Shown here: positions 54,674 to 64,000 of the stretch, piece after piece | Numbering within the stretch: position 1 is the stretch's first letter | Layout of the letters: every line of letters starts with the position of its first letter | From: Trinickia soli | GTDB lineage: Bacteria > Pseudomonadota > Gammaproteobacteria > Burkholderiales > Burkholderiaceae | Assembly: GCF_002879855.1 (NCBI RefSeq) | Contig: NZ_PNYB01000009.1 | Location: forward strand, 62,001 to 126,000 | DNA length: 64,000 bases | Direction: 5' to 3' | Notes under the pieces: model-generated | What the model was told of the DNA's origin: nothing | Database searches by the model: none | Seen by the model: the letters and a program-made list of their open reading frames with translations, nothing else | Translations under genes and position numbers: made by a program

Positions 54674-54997
54674 TTAGAGATCGTCGTCCGCCTGGCCGAG
54701 CTTCAACGGCTCGCCAGCCCGACCGTCCACCCGCTCGCGCAATTCCTTGCCGGGCTTGAAGTGAGGCACGTGCTTTTCAGGCACCTCCACCTTCTCACCC
54801 GATTTGGGATTACGCCCGACGCGGGACGGACGACGGTTCAGACCGAAGCTGCCGAAGCCGCGAATTTCGATGCGATTGCCTTTGGCCAAAGCCTCCGACA
54901 TCGCATCGAGCATCGTCTTGACCGCGAAATCCGCATCCTTGAGAACAAGTTGCGGAAATCGCGCTGCCAACTGGGCGACCAATTCCGATTTGGTCAT
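54674..54997 (-). CDS. ihfB: Integration host factor subunit beta
   Basis: A 107-residue DNA-bending protein of the HU/IHF family. It forms the IHF heterodimer with IhfA and bends DNA at specific sites in recombination, replication and sigma54 transcription. [38 protein letters not shown] and [20 protein letters not shown] are the conserved segments, the last including the intercalating Pro. It lies 22 bp downstream of rpsA on the same strand, the standard gammaproteobacterial/betaproteobacterial order. Confidence 0.97.
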   Translation of the reverse strand: MTKSELVAQLAARFPQLVLKDADFAVKTMLDAMSEALAKGNRIEIRGFGSFGLNRRPSRVGRNPKSGEKVEVPEKHVPHFKPGKELRERVDGRAGEPLKLGQADDDL

Positions 54998-55019
54998 ACT
55001 GCGGCAGACCTCTCAACGC

Positions 55020-56732
55020 TTACTGATTTTGGCCGTCAAGCTTGGCCTTGAGCAGCGCGCCGAGGTTCGTCGTGCCCGATGCCGCCGAGCTCGTGTCGGC
55101 CGCCAGGCCGCGGATCGCTTCTTGCTGCTCAGCGGAATCCTTGGCCTTGATCGACAGGTTGATGCCACGCGACTTGCGATCGATGTTGATGATCATCGCA
55201 TTGACCTTGTCGCCTTCCTTCAGCACGTTGCGAGCATCTTCGACGCGGTCTTGCGCGATTTCCGACGCACGCAGGTAGCCTTCGACCTCAGCCGACAGCG
55301 CAACGACTGCACCCTTGGCATCCACCGTCTTCACCGTGCCGTCGACGATCGAGCCCTTGTCGTTCATGGCAACGAAGTTGCTGAACGGATCGCCTTCGAG
55401 CTGCTTGATGCCGAGCGAGATGCGTTCCTTCTCGACGTCGATGCCGAGCACGACCGCTTCCACTTCGTCGCCCTTCTTGTACTTGCGCACAGCCTCTTCG
55501 CCGGTTTCGCTCCACGACAGATCCGACAGGTGGACCAAGCCGTCGATACCACCAGGCAGACCGATGAACACGCCGAAGTCGGTGATCGACTTGATGGCGC
55601 CGCTGATCTTGTCGCCCTTCTTGAAGTTGCGGCTGAAGTCGTCCCAAGGATTCGGCTTGCACTGCTTCATGCCGAGGCTGATACGACGACGATCTTCGTC
55701 GATCTCGAGCACCATGACTTCGACTTCGTCGCCGAGCTGAACGACCTTCGACGGAGCGACGTTCTTGTTCGTCCAGTCCATTTCCGAAACGTGGACGAGG
55801 CCCTCGATGCCCGATTCCACTTCGACGAACGCGCCGTAATCGGTGATGTTCGTGACCTTGCCGAACAGACGCGTACCCGACGGGTAGCGACGCGAGATGC
55901 CTTCCCACGGATCGTCGCCGAGTTGCTTGATACCCAGCGAGACGCGGTTCTTCTCTTGGTCGAACTTGAGGATCTTGGCCGTGACTTCCTGGCCGACCGA
56001 CAGCACTTCGCTCGGGTGACGCACGCGACGCCATGCGATGTCGGTGATGTGCAGCAGACCGTCGATGCCGCCGAGGTCGACGAACGCACCGTAATCGGTG
56101 ATGTTCTTGACCACGCCGTTGACGATCGCGCCTTCCTTCAGCGTCTCGAGCAGCTTCGCGCGCTCTTCGCCTTGCGTCGCCTCGATGACGGCGCGGCGCG
56201 ACAGCACGACGTTGTTACGCTTGCGGTCGAGCTTGATGACGCGGAACTCGAGCGTCTTGCCTTCGTACGGCGTCGTGTCCTTGACGGGACGCGTATCGAC
56301 GAGCGAACCCGGCAGGAACGCGCGGATGCCGTTGACCATGACGGTCATGCCGCCCTTGACCTTGCCCGTGATCGTGCCGGTCACGAGTTCGTTGTTGTCG
56401 AGCGCCTTTTCCAGCGACAGCCACGATGCCAGACGCTTGGCCTTGTCGCGCGACAGGATCGTGTCGCCATAGCCGTTTTCGAGCGCGTCGATCGCGACCG
56501 AAACGAAGTCGCCCGCCTGCACTTCTACCTCGCCCGCGTCATTCAGGAACTCTTCGAGCGGGATGTAGGCTTCGGACTTGAGACCCGCATTGACGACCAC
56601 GAAGTTGTGGTCGACACGCACGACTTCGGCGGAAATCACTTCGCCGGCGCGCATGTCTTGCTTGGTCAGCGACTCTTCGAAGAGGGCCGCAAATGATTCG
56701 GTGTTCGGGTTGGAAGTTTGCAGGTCGGACAT
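55020..56732 (-). CDS. rpsA: 30S ribosomal protein S1
   Basis: A 570-residue protein with six S1 RNA-binding domains, visible as repeated units such as [40 protein letters not shown] and [20 protein letters not shown]. It binds mRNA leader regions and recruits them to the 30S subunit. The start ATG at 56732 gives [20 protein letters not shown]; upstream extension is unsupported. The 147-bp leader to cmk may carry its promoter and autoregulatory site. Confidence 0.98.
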   Translation of the reverse strand: MSDLQTSNPNTESFAALFEESLTKQDMRAGEVISAEVVRVDHNFVVVNAGLKSEAYIPLEEFLNDAGEVEVQAGDFVSVAIDALENGYGDTILSRDKAKRLASWLSLEKALDNNELVTGTITGKVKGGMTVMVNGIRAFLPGSLVDTRPVKDTTPYEGKTLEFRVIKLDRKRNNVVLSRRAVIEATQGEERAKLLETLKEGAIVNGVVKNITDYGAFVDLGGIDGLLHITDIAWRRVRHPSEVLSVGQEVTAKILKFDQEKNRVSLGIKQLGDDPWEGISRRYPSGTRLFGKVTNITDYGAFVEVESGIEGLVHVSEMDWTNKNVAPSKVVQLGDEVEVMVLEIDEDRRRISLGMKQCKPNPWDDFSRNFKKGDKISGAIKSITDFGVFIGLPGGIDGLVHLSDLSWSETGEEAVRKYKKGDEVEAVVLGIDVEKERISLGIKQLEGDPFSNFVAMNDKGSIVDGTVKTVDAKGAVVALSAEVEGYLRASEIAQDRVEDARNVLKEGDKVNAMIINIDRKSRGINLSIKAKDSAEQQEAIRGLAADTSSAASGTTNLGALLKAKLDGQNQ

Positions 56733-56879
56733 AAAAATCGTAAATGCATGGCTTCGCGAGTGGTCTCGAGAATCAGGGCCGGCAGCCTGGCCGGACACGC
56801 TGCGACATCGATGCGAGCGCCATACGGGGTTAAGGGTTGATTCCACGCCTGAAACGCCGACTGACGTTCCGGGCACCAC

Positions 56880-57554
56880 CTACCGCTCCCGATACCATCC
56901 CACCACTTCTTCGACCGCCTGGTCGATCGATAGCGAAGAGGTATCGAGCAGCTTTGCGTCTGCCGCGGGCTTGAGCGGCGCGACGGCGCGATTGCTGTCG
57001 CGCTCGTCCCGGTCGCGCAAATCCCGGAGCAAGTTCTCCATACTAGCAGAAAAGCCTTTTTGGATCAATTGCTTATGCCGTCTGGCCGCGCGCGCTTCCA
57101 CGCTGGCCGTCAAAAACACCTTGAGCACCGCGTCCGGGAAGATGACGGTGCCCATGTCGCGCCCGTCGGCAACGAGCCCCGGCTCCTTGCGAAACGCCCG
57201 CTGACGCGCCACCAGCGCCGCGCGCACGTCCTGGTGGACGGCGATCGCCGACGCCCGGTTACCGACTTCCTCGGCGCGGATCTCGCTCGACACGTCGACG
57301 CCGTCGAGTTGCGCGCAGCCTTCCCGAAACGTAATGTGCAGGTCGCTTACGAGCGCGGCGAGCGCTTCATGGTCGGCGGGCGCGATGCCGTAACGCACGC
57401 TCGCAAGGGCGGCGAGCCGGTACAGCGCACCGCTGTCCAGCAGATGAAAGCCGAGTCGGGCGGCGACGAGCGCCGCAACGGTGCCCTTGCCGGAAGCGGT
57501 CGGGCCGTCGATAGCGATGACGGGAGTCTGGTGAAAAGGACGGGTCGGTTTCAT
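56880..57554 (-). CDS. cmk: Cytidylate kinase
   Basis: A 224-residue nucleoside monophosphate kinase that phosphorylates CMP and dCMP. The P-loop [19 protein letters not shown] is at residues 13-31, [10 protein letters not shown] follows, and [20 protein letters not shown] and [10 protein letters not shown] form the CMP-site and lid. It lies 14 bp after aroA, as usual in this cluster. Confidence 0.97.
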   Translation of the reverse strand: MKPTRPFHQTPVIAIDGPTASGKGTVAALVAARLGFHLLDSGALYRLAALASVRYGIAPADHEALAALVSDLHITFREGCAQLDGVDVSSEIRAEEVGNRASAIAVHQDVRAALVARQRAFRKEPGLVADGRDMGTVIFPDAVLKVFLTASVEARAARRHKQLIQKGFSASMENLLRDLRDRDERDSNRAVAPLKPAADAKLLDTSSLSIDQAVEEVVGWYRER

Positions 57555-57568
57555 CTAAGGAGAGCAGA

Positions 57569-58879
57569 TCAAGCGCGAACGAGCGACTTGAAGCGGTCAA
57601 AATATTCGGGAAAAGTCTTGCCGACGCACTTCGGGTCGTTGATGCGTACCGGCACGCCGCCGAGCGAAACCAGCGAAAAGCACATCGCCATGCGGTGATC
57701 GTCGTAGGTGTCGATCTGCGCGTTCGGCGTGAGCCGCGCGGGCGGCGTGACGACGAGGAAGTCTGCGCCCTCCTCGATCGTGGCCCCCACCTTGCGCAGC
57801 TCCTTGGCCATCGCCGCGATGCGATCGGTCTCCTTCACGCGCCAACTGCCGATATTGCGCAGCACGGTCGTGCCGCGAGCGAACAGCGCACAAACGGCGA
57901 TCGTCATTGCCGCATCGGGAATCAGGTTGAAATCCATGTCGACCGCTTCGAGCTGACCGTGATCGTGGCCCACGCCGCGCACCTCGATCCAGTCTTGCGC
58001 GATCGTGACGTTCGCACCCATCGCGGTCAGTGCGTCGGCAAACGCGACGTCGCCCTGAATGCTGTCGCGGCCAACGCCGGCGACGCGCACAGGGCCGCCC
58101 CCGATCGCACCGGCGGCCAGGAAGTACGACGCCGAAGAAGCATCCCCCTCCACCATGATCGTCCCGGGTGACTGATAGCGCATGCCGGCAGGCACCGTAA
58201 AGCGCTGCCAGCCTTCGCGCGCGACCGTCACGCCGAAGCGCGCCATGAGCTTGATCGTGATTTCGATGTAGGGCTTCGAAATCAGCTCGCCCTCGACTTC
58301 GACGACGATCTCGCCGCTCTTGCTGCGCACGAGCGGAAGTGTCATCAAAAGCGCCGTCAGAAACTGGCTCGAAACGTCGCCGCGCACGCGGATCGGCTCC
58401 TCGACGGCGATCGCGCCGGCACGGATGCGCAGCGGCGGATAGCCCTCGTTCGCCTCGTAATCGATGCGTGCGCCAATCTGGCGCAGCCCGTCGACGAGAT
58501 CGCCGATCGGCCGCTCATGCATGCGCGGCACGCCGTGCACGCGGTAGTCGCCGCCATTGACGGCGAGCGCCGCGGTCAGCGGACGGATCGCCGTGCCGGC
58601 ATTGCCGAGAAAGAGATCGGCCGTTTTCGCCTGGAACGCACCGCGCGTGCCCTGTACGACGCAGACGTCGGCGTCAGCGTCGCGCGTCAATTTGACGCCG
58701 AGCTTCTCGAGCGCCGCAAGCATCACGCGCGTGTCGTCCGAATCGAGCAGGTTCGAAATCTTCGTCTCGCCTTCGGCAAGCGCTGCCAGCAAGAGCACCC
58801 GATTCGAAATGCTTTTCGAGCCGGGCAGATTGACCGTGCCCTGCGCGCGCGAATACGGTCCGAGATCGAGGTAATCCAT
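57569..58879 (-). CDS. aroA: 3-phosphoshikimate 1-carboxyvinyltransferase (EPSP synthase)
   Basis: A 436-residue enzyme that joins PEP and shikimate-3-phosphate, the sixth step of the shikimate pathway. [20 protein letters not shown] at about 18-37, [18 protein letters not shown] (the glyphosate-site segment, NAGTAxRP) and [18 protein letters not shown] near the C-terminus are conserved. ATG at 58879 lies 11 bp after the tyrA stop. The open frame continues upstream into tyrA but has no start support. Confidence 0.97.
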   Translation of the reverse strand: MDYLDLGPYSRAQGTVNLPGSKSISNRVLLLAALAEGETKISNLLDSDDTRVMLAALEKLGVKLTRDADADVCVVQGTRGAFQAKTADLFLGNAGTAIRPLTAALAVNGGDYRVHGVPRMHERPIGDLVDGLRQIGARIDYEANEGYPPLRIRAGAIAVEEPIRVRGDVSSQFLTALLMTLPLVRSKSGEIVVEVEGELISKPYIEITIKLMARFGVTVAREGWQRFTVPAGMRYQSPGTIMVEGDASSASYFLAAGAIGGGPVRVAGVGRDSIQGDVAFADALTAMGANVTIAQDWIEVRGVGHDHGQLEAVDMDFNLIPDAAMTIAVCALFARGTTVLRNIGSWRVKETDRIAAMAKELRKVGATIEEGADFLVVTPPARLTPNAQIDTYDDHRMAMCFSLVSLGGVPVRINDPKCVGKTFPEYFDRFKSLVRA

Positions 58880-58890
58880 GAGATGTCCTT

Positions 58891-59826
58891 TTATTTCGGG
58901 GCAAGACCGACGGGGACGCCGGCTTGGGCACCGCGCTCCTGCCATTGCCGACGGGCTTCGCGCGAACGGGCGAATACGGCCTCGAGTGCCGCGCCATCGC
59001 CGGCGACGATCGCTGCGCGCAAGCGCGCCAGCACGTCCGTGTAGCCGTCGAGTTCGTCGACGAGCGCTTCGCGGTTGGCCAGGCAGACATCGCGCCACAT
59101 TTCGGGACTCGAGGCCGCGATGCGCGTGAAGTCGCGAAAACCGCCGGCCGCGAACGAGAATTTCAGCGCCGCGTCAGGCGTGTTCAAAATGCGCTCGACG
59201 AGCGCGAACGACAGCAAATGCGGCAGATGGCTGACAGAGGCAAACACGCGGTCGTGCTGTTCGTGGCTCATCGTGCTGACGATCGCCCCTGTCGCACGCC
59301 AAAGCGATTCGATGCGCTCGACGTCTTGCGGGCGGTTCTCGGCAAGCGGGCACAGCACGACGTTGCGTCCGACATAAAGATCGGGCAACGCCGCTTCGAC
59401 GCCGCTCGACTCGCGCCCGGCAATCGGGTGGCCCGGGACGAACTGCGCGGCCCGGGCGCCAAGCGCGGCGCGCGCCGCGCCGACGACGTCCGACTTGGTG
59501 CTGCCTGCATCGGTGACGATCGTCTGTGTATCGAGGAACGCCGCGATGCGTTCGAGCAACGGCTGCGTCTGCGCGACGGGCGCGGCAAGCAGGACGAAAT
59601 CGGCGCCGGCCAGCGCGGCCGCCAGCCCGGCGTCGTCATCGAGCGCCGCGACTTCGTCGACGACGCCGAGCGCGAGGGCTCGCTCGACGGACGCACGAGA
59701 CCGGCCGACGCCGACGATGCGCCCGCATCGGGCCGCACCGGCGCGCTCGCGCAGCGCGCGAGCCAGCGAGCCCCCAATGAGCCCCACGCCGATGATCACG
59801 AGTTTGTCGAAAGTGCAAACGGTCAC
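58891..59826 (-). CDS. tyrA: Prephenate dehydrogenase
   Basis: A 311-residue NAD-dependent enzyme converting prephenate to 4-hydroxyphenylpyruvate, the tyrosine branch. The NAD motif [19 protein letters not shown] is at residues 11-29. [11 protein letters not shown] and [18 protein letters not shown] contain the catalytic His and substrate contacts. The start is GTG (59826). No chorismate mutase or ACT domain is attached. Confidence 0.95.
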   Translation of the reverse strand: MTVCTFDKLVIIGVGLIGGSLARALRERAGAARCGRIVGVGRSRASVERALALGVVDEVAALDDDAGLAAALAGADFVLLAAPVAQTQPLLERIAAFLDTQTIVTDAGSTKSDVVGAARAALGARAAQFVPGHPIAGRESSGVEAALPDLYVGRNVVLCPLAENRPQDVERIESLWRATGAIVSTMSHEQHDRVFASVSHLPHLLSFALVERILNTPDAALKFSFAAGGFRDFTRIAASSPEMWRDVCLANREALVDELDGYTDVLARLRAAIVAGDGAALEAVFARSREARRQWQERGAQAGVPVGLAPK

Positions 59827-59871
59827 GCGTTACTCGCAAGCTGAAAAATGGCGCGCACAAGGCGCGCGACA

Positions 59872-59885
59872 CTGACCATGGTCAG
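59872..59885. repeat. 14-bp palindrome between hisC and tyrA
   Basis: CTGACCATGGTCAG is a perfect palindrome in the 83-bp gap between the hisC stop and the tyrA start. GCGCGC repeats flank it at 59851-59868. It could be a processing or regulatory structure; nothing else in the gap explains it. Confidence 0.4.
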
Positions 59886-59909
59886 CCAGGCTCGATATTC
59901 GTCGCGCAA

Positions 59910-61022
59910 TCAACCCTGCGCGAGCGCCTTCCCTAGGGCAGCGATGAACGCCTCGTTTTCCTCGGGCAGGCCGATCGTCACACGCAGCCACTGCGGCAGC
60001 CCATAGTTGCCGACCGGGCGAACGATCACGCCTTGCCGGAGCAGGGCGAGGTTCACGCGTGCGCCGGCGCCGTCGTCGTTGCCGACGCGCACGAGCACGA
60101 AGTTGCCGAACGACGGCACGTATTCGAGGCCGAGCGTGTCGAACGCCTCGGCCAGACGACGATAACCCGTTGCATTCAACTCGGCGGTCCGTTCGAGGAA
60201 CGCGGCATCGCCGAGCGCGGCGATGGCCGCCGCCTGCGCGATCGTGTTGACGTTGAACGGTTGCCGCAGTCGATTCAGCAAATCGGTCAGTTCGGGCTGA
60301 GCGATCGCGAACCCGACGCGCAGCCCCGCAAGGCCGAACGCCTTCGAGAACGTGCGTGAAACGACCAGGTTCGGATAGCGACGCACCCACGCGATCGAAT
60401 CGTAGCGATGCCGGGCCGCAAGATATTCGGTGTAAGCCTCGTCGAGCACGACGACCACGCGCCTGGGCACCCGTTCGAGAAATGCTTCGAGCGCAGGGCC
60501 TTCGATAAACGTGCCGGTCGGGTTGTTCGGGTTGGCGATGAACACCAGCCGCGTGTCGTCTTCGATCGCCGCAAGCATGGCGTCGAGGTCATGTCCGTAA
60601 TCGACGGCGGGGACGACGATCGCGCGCGCGCCGAGACCCTGCGTGGCGAGCGCGTAGACGGCGAACGAATACTGCGAATAGACGACCGATTGCCCTTTCT
60701 CGACGAACGCATGCGCGGCGATTTCGAGGATGTCGTTGCTGCCGTTGCCGAGCGTGATCCATTCGGCTGGCACCCCATAGCGCGCCGCGAGCGCGGCCTT
60801 GAGCTCGAAGGCGTTCGCGTCGGGATAACGCCCCAGCTCGGCGGCCGCCCGCGTCATGGCGGTTTGCGCCGACTCGGGTATGCCAAGCGGGTTTTCGTTC
60901 GAAGCCAGCTTCACGATGCGTGCTTCGTCGAGCCCGAATTCGCGCGCAACCTCCGAAATCGGCTTGCCGGCGACGTACGGCGCGATCTCGCGCACGTAGG
61001 AAGGGCCATACTGCATTGTCAT
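59910..61022 (-). CDS. hisC: Histidinol-phosphate aminotransferase
   Basis: A 370-residue PLP aminotransferase of the HisC family. LASNENPLGIPESAQTAMTR near residue 40, VFIANPNNPTGTFIEG, VVLDEAYTEYL and SRTFSKAFGLAGLRVGFAIA (with the PLP Lys) are typical. In Burkholderiaceae this second hisC copy in the aromatic cluster may act on phenylpyruvate or prephenate products as well as histidinol phosphate. GGAG precedes ATG 61022. It lies 114 bp after pheA. Confidence 0.93.
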   Translation of the reverse strand: MTMQYGPSYVREIAPYVAGKPISEVAREFGLDEARIVKLASNENPLGIPESAQTAMTRAAAELGRYPDANAFELKAALAARYGVPAEWITLGNGSNDILEIAAHAFVEKGQSVVYSQYSFAVYALATQGLGARAIVVPAVDYGHDLDAMLAAIEDDTRLVFIANPNNPTGTFIEGPALEAFLERVPRRVVVVLDEAYTEYLAARHRYDSIAWVRRYPNLVVSRTFSKAFGLAGLRVGFAIAQPELTDLLNRLRQPFNVNTIAQAAAIAALGDAAFLERTAELNATGYRRLAEAFDTLGLEYVPSFGNFVLVRVGNDDGAGARVNLALLRQGVIVRPVGNYGLPQWLRVTIGLPEENEAFIAALGKALAQG

Positions 61023-61136
61023 GTTGATCTCCAAAGCGGGCGGTGGGGATTCACGAGATCCAGCGATGCGAGCCGGCATGCGCTCTGGCAAGCGAGCCGC
61101 TCGCAGCTCCGACGGCGGCACACGCCCGTGCCCGCA

Positions 61137-62219
61137 TTAACGCGAGCGCGGATAGGAACCGAGGATCTTGAGGAACGCGGCCTTTTTCTCCAGCTCGGCG
61201 AGCGCCGCAGCGACGGACGCATCCTCGCGATGACCTTCCACATCGATGTAAAAGTAGTACTCCCAGGTGCCGACACGCGCCGGCCGTGACTCGAAGCGCG
61301 TCATCGACACGCCGTGACGGGCCAGCGGCTCGAGCAACTTGAACACTGCGCCCGGCTCGTTCTTCACCGAGACGATCAGAGACGTTTGGTCGTGCCCGCT
61401 GCGGCCCGCCGGCGCGTGGCCGATCATGACGAAACGCGTGCGATTGTGCGGGTCGTCCTGAATCACCGGATGCGCGATCTGCAGCCCGTAAAACGAAGCC
61501 GCGCGATCGCTGGCGATCGCCGCCACCGTTGGATCGTGAGCGGCCATGCGCGCTGCTTCGGCGTTGCTCGAAACCGCTTGCCGCTCGACGTGCGGCAGGT
61601 GCGTCGCGAGCCAGCGCTGACATTGCGCAAGCGCCTGCGCATGCGCACAGACCCGGGCGATGCCCGTCAGCGCTCCGCTTTGCGTGAGCAGGTTGTGCCG
61701 GATCGGCAACGCGAGCTCGCCGCCGATCAACAACCGGGACTGCAGCAGCAAATCCAGCGTGCGCGACACCGCACCTTCGCTCGAATTTTCGACCGGCACG
61801 ACGCCGAACTCGGCGCCGCCCGCCTCGACCGAGCGAAACACCTCGTCGATCGACAGGCACGGCAAGCCTTCGATCGAATGACCGAAGTACTCGTACATCG
61901 CCTCTTCGCTATAGGTGCCCGCGGGGCCGAGATACGCCGCCGTGACGGGGTGCTCGAGCGCGCGGCTTGCGGCCATGATCTCGCGCCAGATCGCGCTGAT
62001 GTGATCGCCCGCAAGCGGTCCCGCGCTCATGCCTTGCAAGCGCGAGATGACCTGCTGCTCCCGCTCGGGCCGGAATACGGGCGCGTTGTACTGCTTTTTG
62101 ACCTCGCCCACTTCGAGCGCGATCGCCGCGCGCTGGTTGAGCAGCGCGATAAGCTGCTCGTCAATCGCATCGATTCGATCGCGCAGCGGCTTCAGTTTTG
62201 AATTGAGTTCGTCGTCCAT
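61137..62219 (-). CDS. pheA: Bifunctional chorismate mutase/prephenate dehydratase (P-protein)
   Basis: A 360-residue enzyme converting chorismate to prephenate and then phenylpyruvate. The AroQ chorismate mutase domain is at about 1-90 (LRDRIDAIDEQLIALLNQRA). The dehydratase domain at about 93-270 includes AAYLGPAGTYSEEAMYEYFG and VVPVENSSEGAVSRTLDLLL, and the ACT domain at the end carries the phenylalanine-binding ESRP motif (MTRFESRPARVGTWEYYFY reduced). It lies 59 bp after serC and precedes hisC, tyrA and aroA, so the whole aromatic branch is in one orientation. Confidence 0.96.
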   Translation of the reverse strand: MDDELNSKLKPLRDRIDAIDEQLIALLNQRAAIALEVGEVKKQYNAPVFRPEREQQVISRLQGMSAGPLAGDHISAIWREIMAASRALEHPVTAAYLGPAGTYSEEAMYEYFGHSIEGLPCLSIDEVFRSVEAGGAEFGVVPVENSSEGAVSRTLDLLLQSRLLIGGELALPIRHNLLTQSGALTGIARVCAHAQALAQCQRWLATHLPHVERQAVSSNAEAARMAAHDPTVAAIASDRAASFYGLQIAHPVIQDDPHNRTRFVMIGHAPAGRSGHDQTSLIVSVKNEPGAVFKLLEPLARHGVSMTRFESRPARVGTWEYYFYIDVEGHREDASVAAALAELEKKAAFLKILGSYPRSR

Positions 62220-62278
62220 GCGTAAAACGGCTGAGTATCGAAAACAAGCGGCTTTTCGGCCGCCCCGTCCCGCGCGAT

Positions 62279-63361
62279 TCAGGCGCGAGTCCGTTCGAAT
62301 TCCAACATGTACTCGACCAGCGCTTTGACGCCTTCGAGCGGCACCGCGTTGTAGATCGACGCCCGCATGCCGCCGACGGACTTGTGGCCCTTGAGCTGCA
62401 TCAGCCCGCGCGCCTTCGCGCCGGCCAGGAAATCTTCGTTGCGCGATTCGTCCGCGAGGAAGAACGGTACGTTCATCCGCGAACGCGACTCGCGTTCCAC
62501 CTTGTTCATGTAGAAGCTGCTCGCGTCGATCGTGTCGTAAAGCAGCTTCGATTTCTGGAGGCTGCGCGCCTCCATTTCCGTCACCCCGCCCTGCCGCTTG
62601 AGCCACTTGAAGACGAGGCCCGCGATGTAGATCGCGTACGTGGGCGGCGTGTTGTACATCGAATTGTTTTCGGCAACGATGCGCCATTCGAATGCCGACG
62701 GGCAAATCGATAGCGCGCGGTCAAGCAGATCCTCGCGCACGATGACGATCGTCAACCCGGCCATGCCGATATTCTTCTGCGCGCCGCCGAACAGCACGCC
62801 GTATTTGGCGATATCGAGCGGGCGCGAGAGCACATGCGACGAGATGTCCGCCACGAGCGGAATATCGCCGAGATCGGGGATCTCGAACGTCTCGACACCA
62901 TGGATCGTCTCATTCGTGCACAGGTGGACGTAGGCCGGATCGTCCGACAATTGCCACTCGCTGCGCCGCGGAGCGCGTGTAAAGCCATCCGCCGTCTCGC
63001 CGCTCGCGGCAAGATGCGGCTTGCAGTACTTCCCTGCTTCCTTGAACGACTTTTGCGACCACGATCCCGTGATGACGAAATCGGCTACGTCCCGCTTGCC
63101 GAGCATATTCATCGGCACGATCGCGTTCTCGCCGAGCCCGCCGCCCTGCAGGAACAGCACGCGGTGGCTGGCTGGCACCTGCATCAGATCGCGCAGGTCG
63201 GTCAGCGCCTCTTCATGGATCGACATGAACTCGCGGCCGCGGTGGCTCATTTCCATCACACTCATGCCGCTGCCGTGCCAATCGAGCATCTCGTCGGCCG
63301 CCTGACGCAACACCTCTTCGGGCAAAGCCGCTGGCCCGGCCGCGAAATTGAAGACGCGCAT
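62279..63361 (-). CDS. serC: Phosphoserine aminotransferase
   Basis: A 360-residue PLP enzyme of serine and pyridoxine biosynthesis. [56 protein letters not shown] with GGAQKNIG (PLP Lys) and [20 protein letters not shown] are diagnostic. The start at ATG 63361 has GAGGTT 8 nt upstream. A large hairpin lies 85-125 bp before the start. Confidence 0.97.
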   Translation of the reverse strand: MRVFNFAAGPAALPEEVLRQAADEMLDWHGSGMSVMEMSHRGREFMSIHEEALTDLRDLMQVPASHRVLFLQGGGLGENAIVPMNMLGKRDVADFVITGSWSQKSFKEAGKYCKPHLAASGETADGFTRAPRRSEWQLSDDPAYVHLCTNETIHGVETFEIPDLGDIPLVADISSHVLSRPLDIAKYGVLFGGAQKNIGMAGLTIVIVREDLLDRALSICPSAFEWRIVAENNSMYNTPPTYAIYIAGLVFKWLKRQGGVTEMEARSLQKSKLLYDTIDASSFYMNKVERESRSRMNVPFFLADESRNEDFLAGAKARGLMQLKGHKSVGGMRASIYNAVPLEGVKALVEYMLEFERTRA

Positions 63362-63444
63362 CGTGAGAACCTCTGCAAATGGATGAATGGACGCGAGCCG
63401 CGGCCCTCGCCGCCAACGGAACGCGCCGGCGCATTCCTCAAATA

Positions 63445-63485
63445 GATAATGGCCGTTCGCGCATTTCGCGCAAACGGCCATTATC
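63445..63485. terminator. Long 18-bp hairpin upstream of serC
   Basis: GATAATGGCCGTTCGCGC (63445-63462) pairs with 63468-63485 with one mismatch and a 5-nt loop. It lies between the DUF2059 gene end and the serC start. There is no T-run, so attenuation, transcript end processing or a bidirectional stop are all possible. Confidence 0.5.
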
Positions 63486-63536
63486 GCACCGCCGACCGAA
63501 AACCGCTTGAGCAGGCCCCAAAACCGGCCTACATCA

Positions 63537-63556
63537 ACAGGCCCAAGCGGGCCTGT
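63537..63556 (-). terminator. Hairpin after the DUF2059 gene
   Basis: ACAGGCCC (63537-63544) pairs perfectly with GGGCCTGT (63549-63556), 4-nt loop, starting 5 nt after the DUF2059 stop codon on the minus strand. Terminator by position, though only TT follows. Confidence 0.5.
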
Positions 63557-63561
63557 GCGGC

Positions 63562-64000
63562 TTACTTGCCCGGCTTGACCGCGGCGACTTCCTTATCGGC
63601 TTGCGTGCGCGTGGCCTGGATCGATTGCGGCATGTACTTCTGCATCAACCCGCCGACGACATCGCGGCCGACCTGGTCTTGCACCTGAATGAACTTGCGA
63701 CCCGTCGGGCTCTTGTAGAACGTCGTCAGATCCTTGATTTCCTGCGTCGAATAGTACTTCGCGTAAGCGTCGTACTGCGCTTGCATGGCGTCCTGACGGA
63801 AAGCGTCCGTCGTGAACACCTGGCCCGCGGAATCAACGAGCTTCTGCACGGCAGTCTTCTGCAGCGCCGGCACGGCCGCCTGCTTTTGCTTGTCGCTCAG
63901 CGTCTTATTCTCCGAGAGCGCTTCCGAAAGGATTTCAGGCACGTACTGCTTGGCTTGCATCTGCGCGCTGTTGCCAATCGCGCCGACGAGCTTTTGCGCG
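63562..64000 (-). CDS. DUF2059 domain-containing protein, 3' part
   Basis: The gene runs off the window; 146 codons are visible in frame up to the edge ([20 protein letters not shown] and onward), so the ATG at 63960 is internal rather than the start. The DUF2059 core is seen in [20 protein letters not shown] and [20 protein letters not shown], a helical domain of periplasmic proteins with unknown role. The tail is Gln/Lys-rich. A gene of this type upstream of serC is common in Burkholderia. Confidence 0.85.
   Translation of the reverse strand, partial: AQKLVGAIGNSAQMQAKQYVPEILSEALSENKTLSDKQKQAAVPALQKTAVQKLVDSAGQVFTTDAFRQDAMQAQYDAYAKYYSTQEIKDLTTFYKSPTGRKFIQVQDQVGRDVVGGLMQKYMPQSIQATRTQADKEVAAVKPGK

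Noticed and set aside
54243-54677. Plus-strand ATAPD-repeat frame with a CPYC motif
   Set aside because: It runs through the ihfB terminator into ihfB, has no good ribosome binding site and its first third is just the 15-bp tandem repeat. Kept as a note rather than a gene.
54804-56696. 630-codon plus-strand frame opposite rpsA
   Set aside because: Antisense shadow of ribosomal protein S1; acidic/His-rich pattern reflects the reversed codons.
1-64000. Search by eye for tRNA, rRNA, CRISPR repeats, IS termini and phage genes
   Set aside because: No cloverleaf, rRNA segments, regularly spaced identical repeats, transposase or integrase motifs were seen.

Overview
This is a GC-rich beta-proteobacterial chromosome segment, most likely from Burkholderiaceae (Burkholderia, Paraburkholderia, Caballeronia or Trinickia). 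The assignment rests on gene content and order. The block serC-pheA-hisC-tyrA-aroA-cmk-rpsA-ihfB-lapA-lapB-ugd-hldA-hldD-comEA-cysM at 48.6-63.4 kb is the usual Burkholderia core arrangement, and the hut operon order hutH-hutC-hutU-hutD-hutI-hutF-hutG, a beta-type EtfBA pair and many LysR regulators fit as well. I see no rRNA, tRNA, CRISPR array, prophage or intact insertion sequence.

Layout. 0-11.8 kb is an accessory-like region. It holds the end of a branched-chain amino acid binding protein, a DAO-family oxidoreductase, LysR and GST genes facing apart, a secreted phosphoesterase with a His/Asp-rich tail, a DUF3857/transglutaminase protein, an AraC regulator facing a small beta-rich protein, a PLP aminotransferase facing a LysR gene, and a solitary HigA-type antitoxin with an apparently leaderless promoter. 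11.9-20.3 kb is a complete seven-gene histidine utilisation operon on the minus strand. It encodes five enzymes (HutH, HutU, HutI, HutF, HutG), HutD and the repressor HutC. Two 12-bp HutC-like operators, exact reverse complements of each other, lie upstream of hutH, and one overlaps a candidate -35 box.

20.8-28.7 kb holds regulators and envelope genes: a LysR with a long tail, an orphan LivF-like ATPase with altered catalytic motifs, an orphan LuxR-type quorum-sensing receptor, an enlarged class A penicillin-binding protein and a CsbD protein. 28.7-34.3 kb is a fatty or dicarboxylic acid beta-oxidation operon (bifunctional hydratase/dehydrogenase plus two acyl-CoA dehydrogenases, resembling pimF-pimC-pimD) with a divergent LysR and a near-perfect palindrome between them. 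34.4-38.5 kb has an XRE/MmyB-type regulator, a lipoprotein and the lrp/dadA D-amino acid pair.

38.7-46.3 kb has etfA/etfB, a broken methionine transporter in which metN and metI are fused by an apparent internal deletion, an alpha/beta hydrolase, an enoyl-CoA hydratase, a histone-deacetylase-like amidohydrolase and mltB. 46.3-64 kb has one secreted unknown followed by the conserved core: cysteine, heptose and UDP-glucuronate synthesis, LPS assembly control (LapA/LapB), translation (S1), nucleotide kinase, aromatic amino acid, histidine and serine synthesis, and a truncated DUF2059 gene at the edge.

The most notable observation is the in-frame metN::metI chimera at 40638-41411, which lacks the MetN Walker B region and the first half of MetI. 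Next are the orphan degenerate LivF, the solitary HigA, the enlarged PBP beside an orphan LuxR, and several strong palindromes and hairpins.
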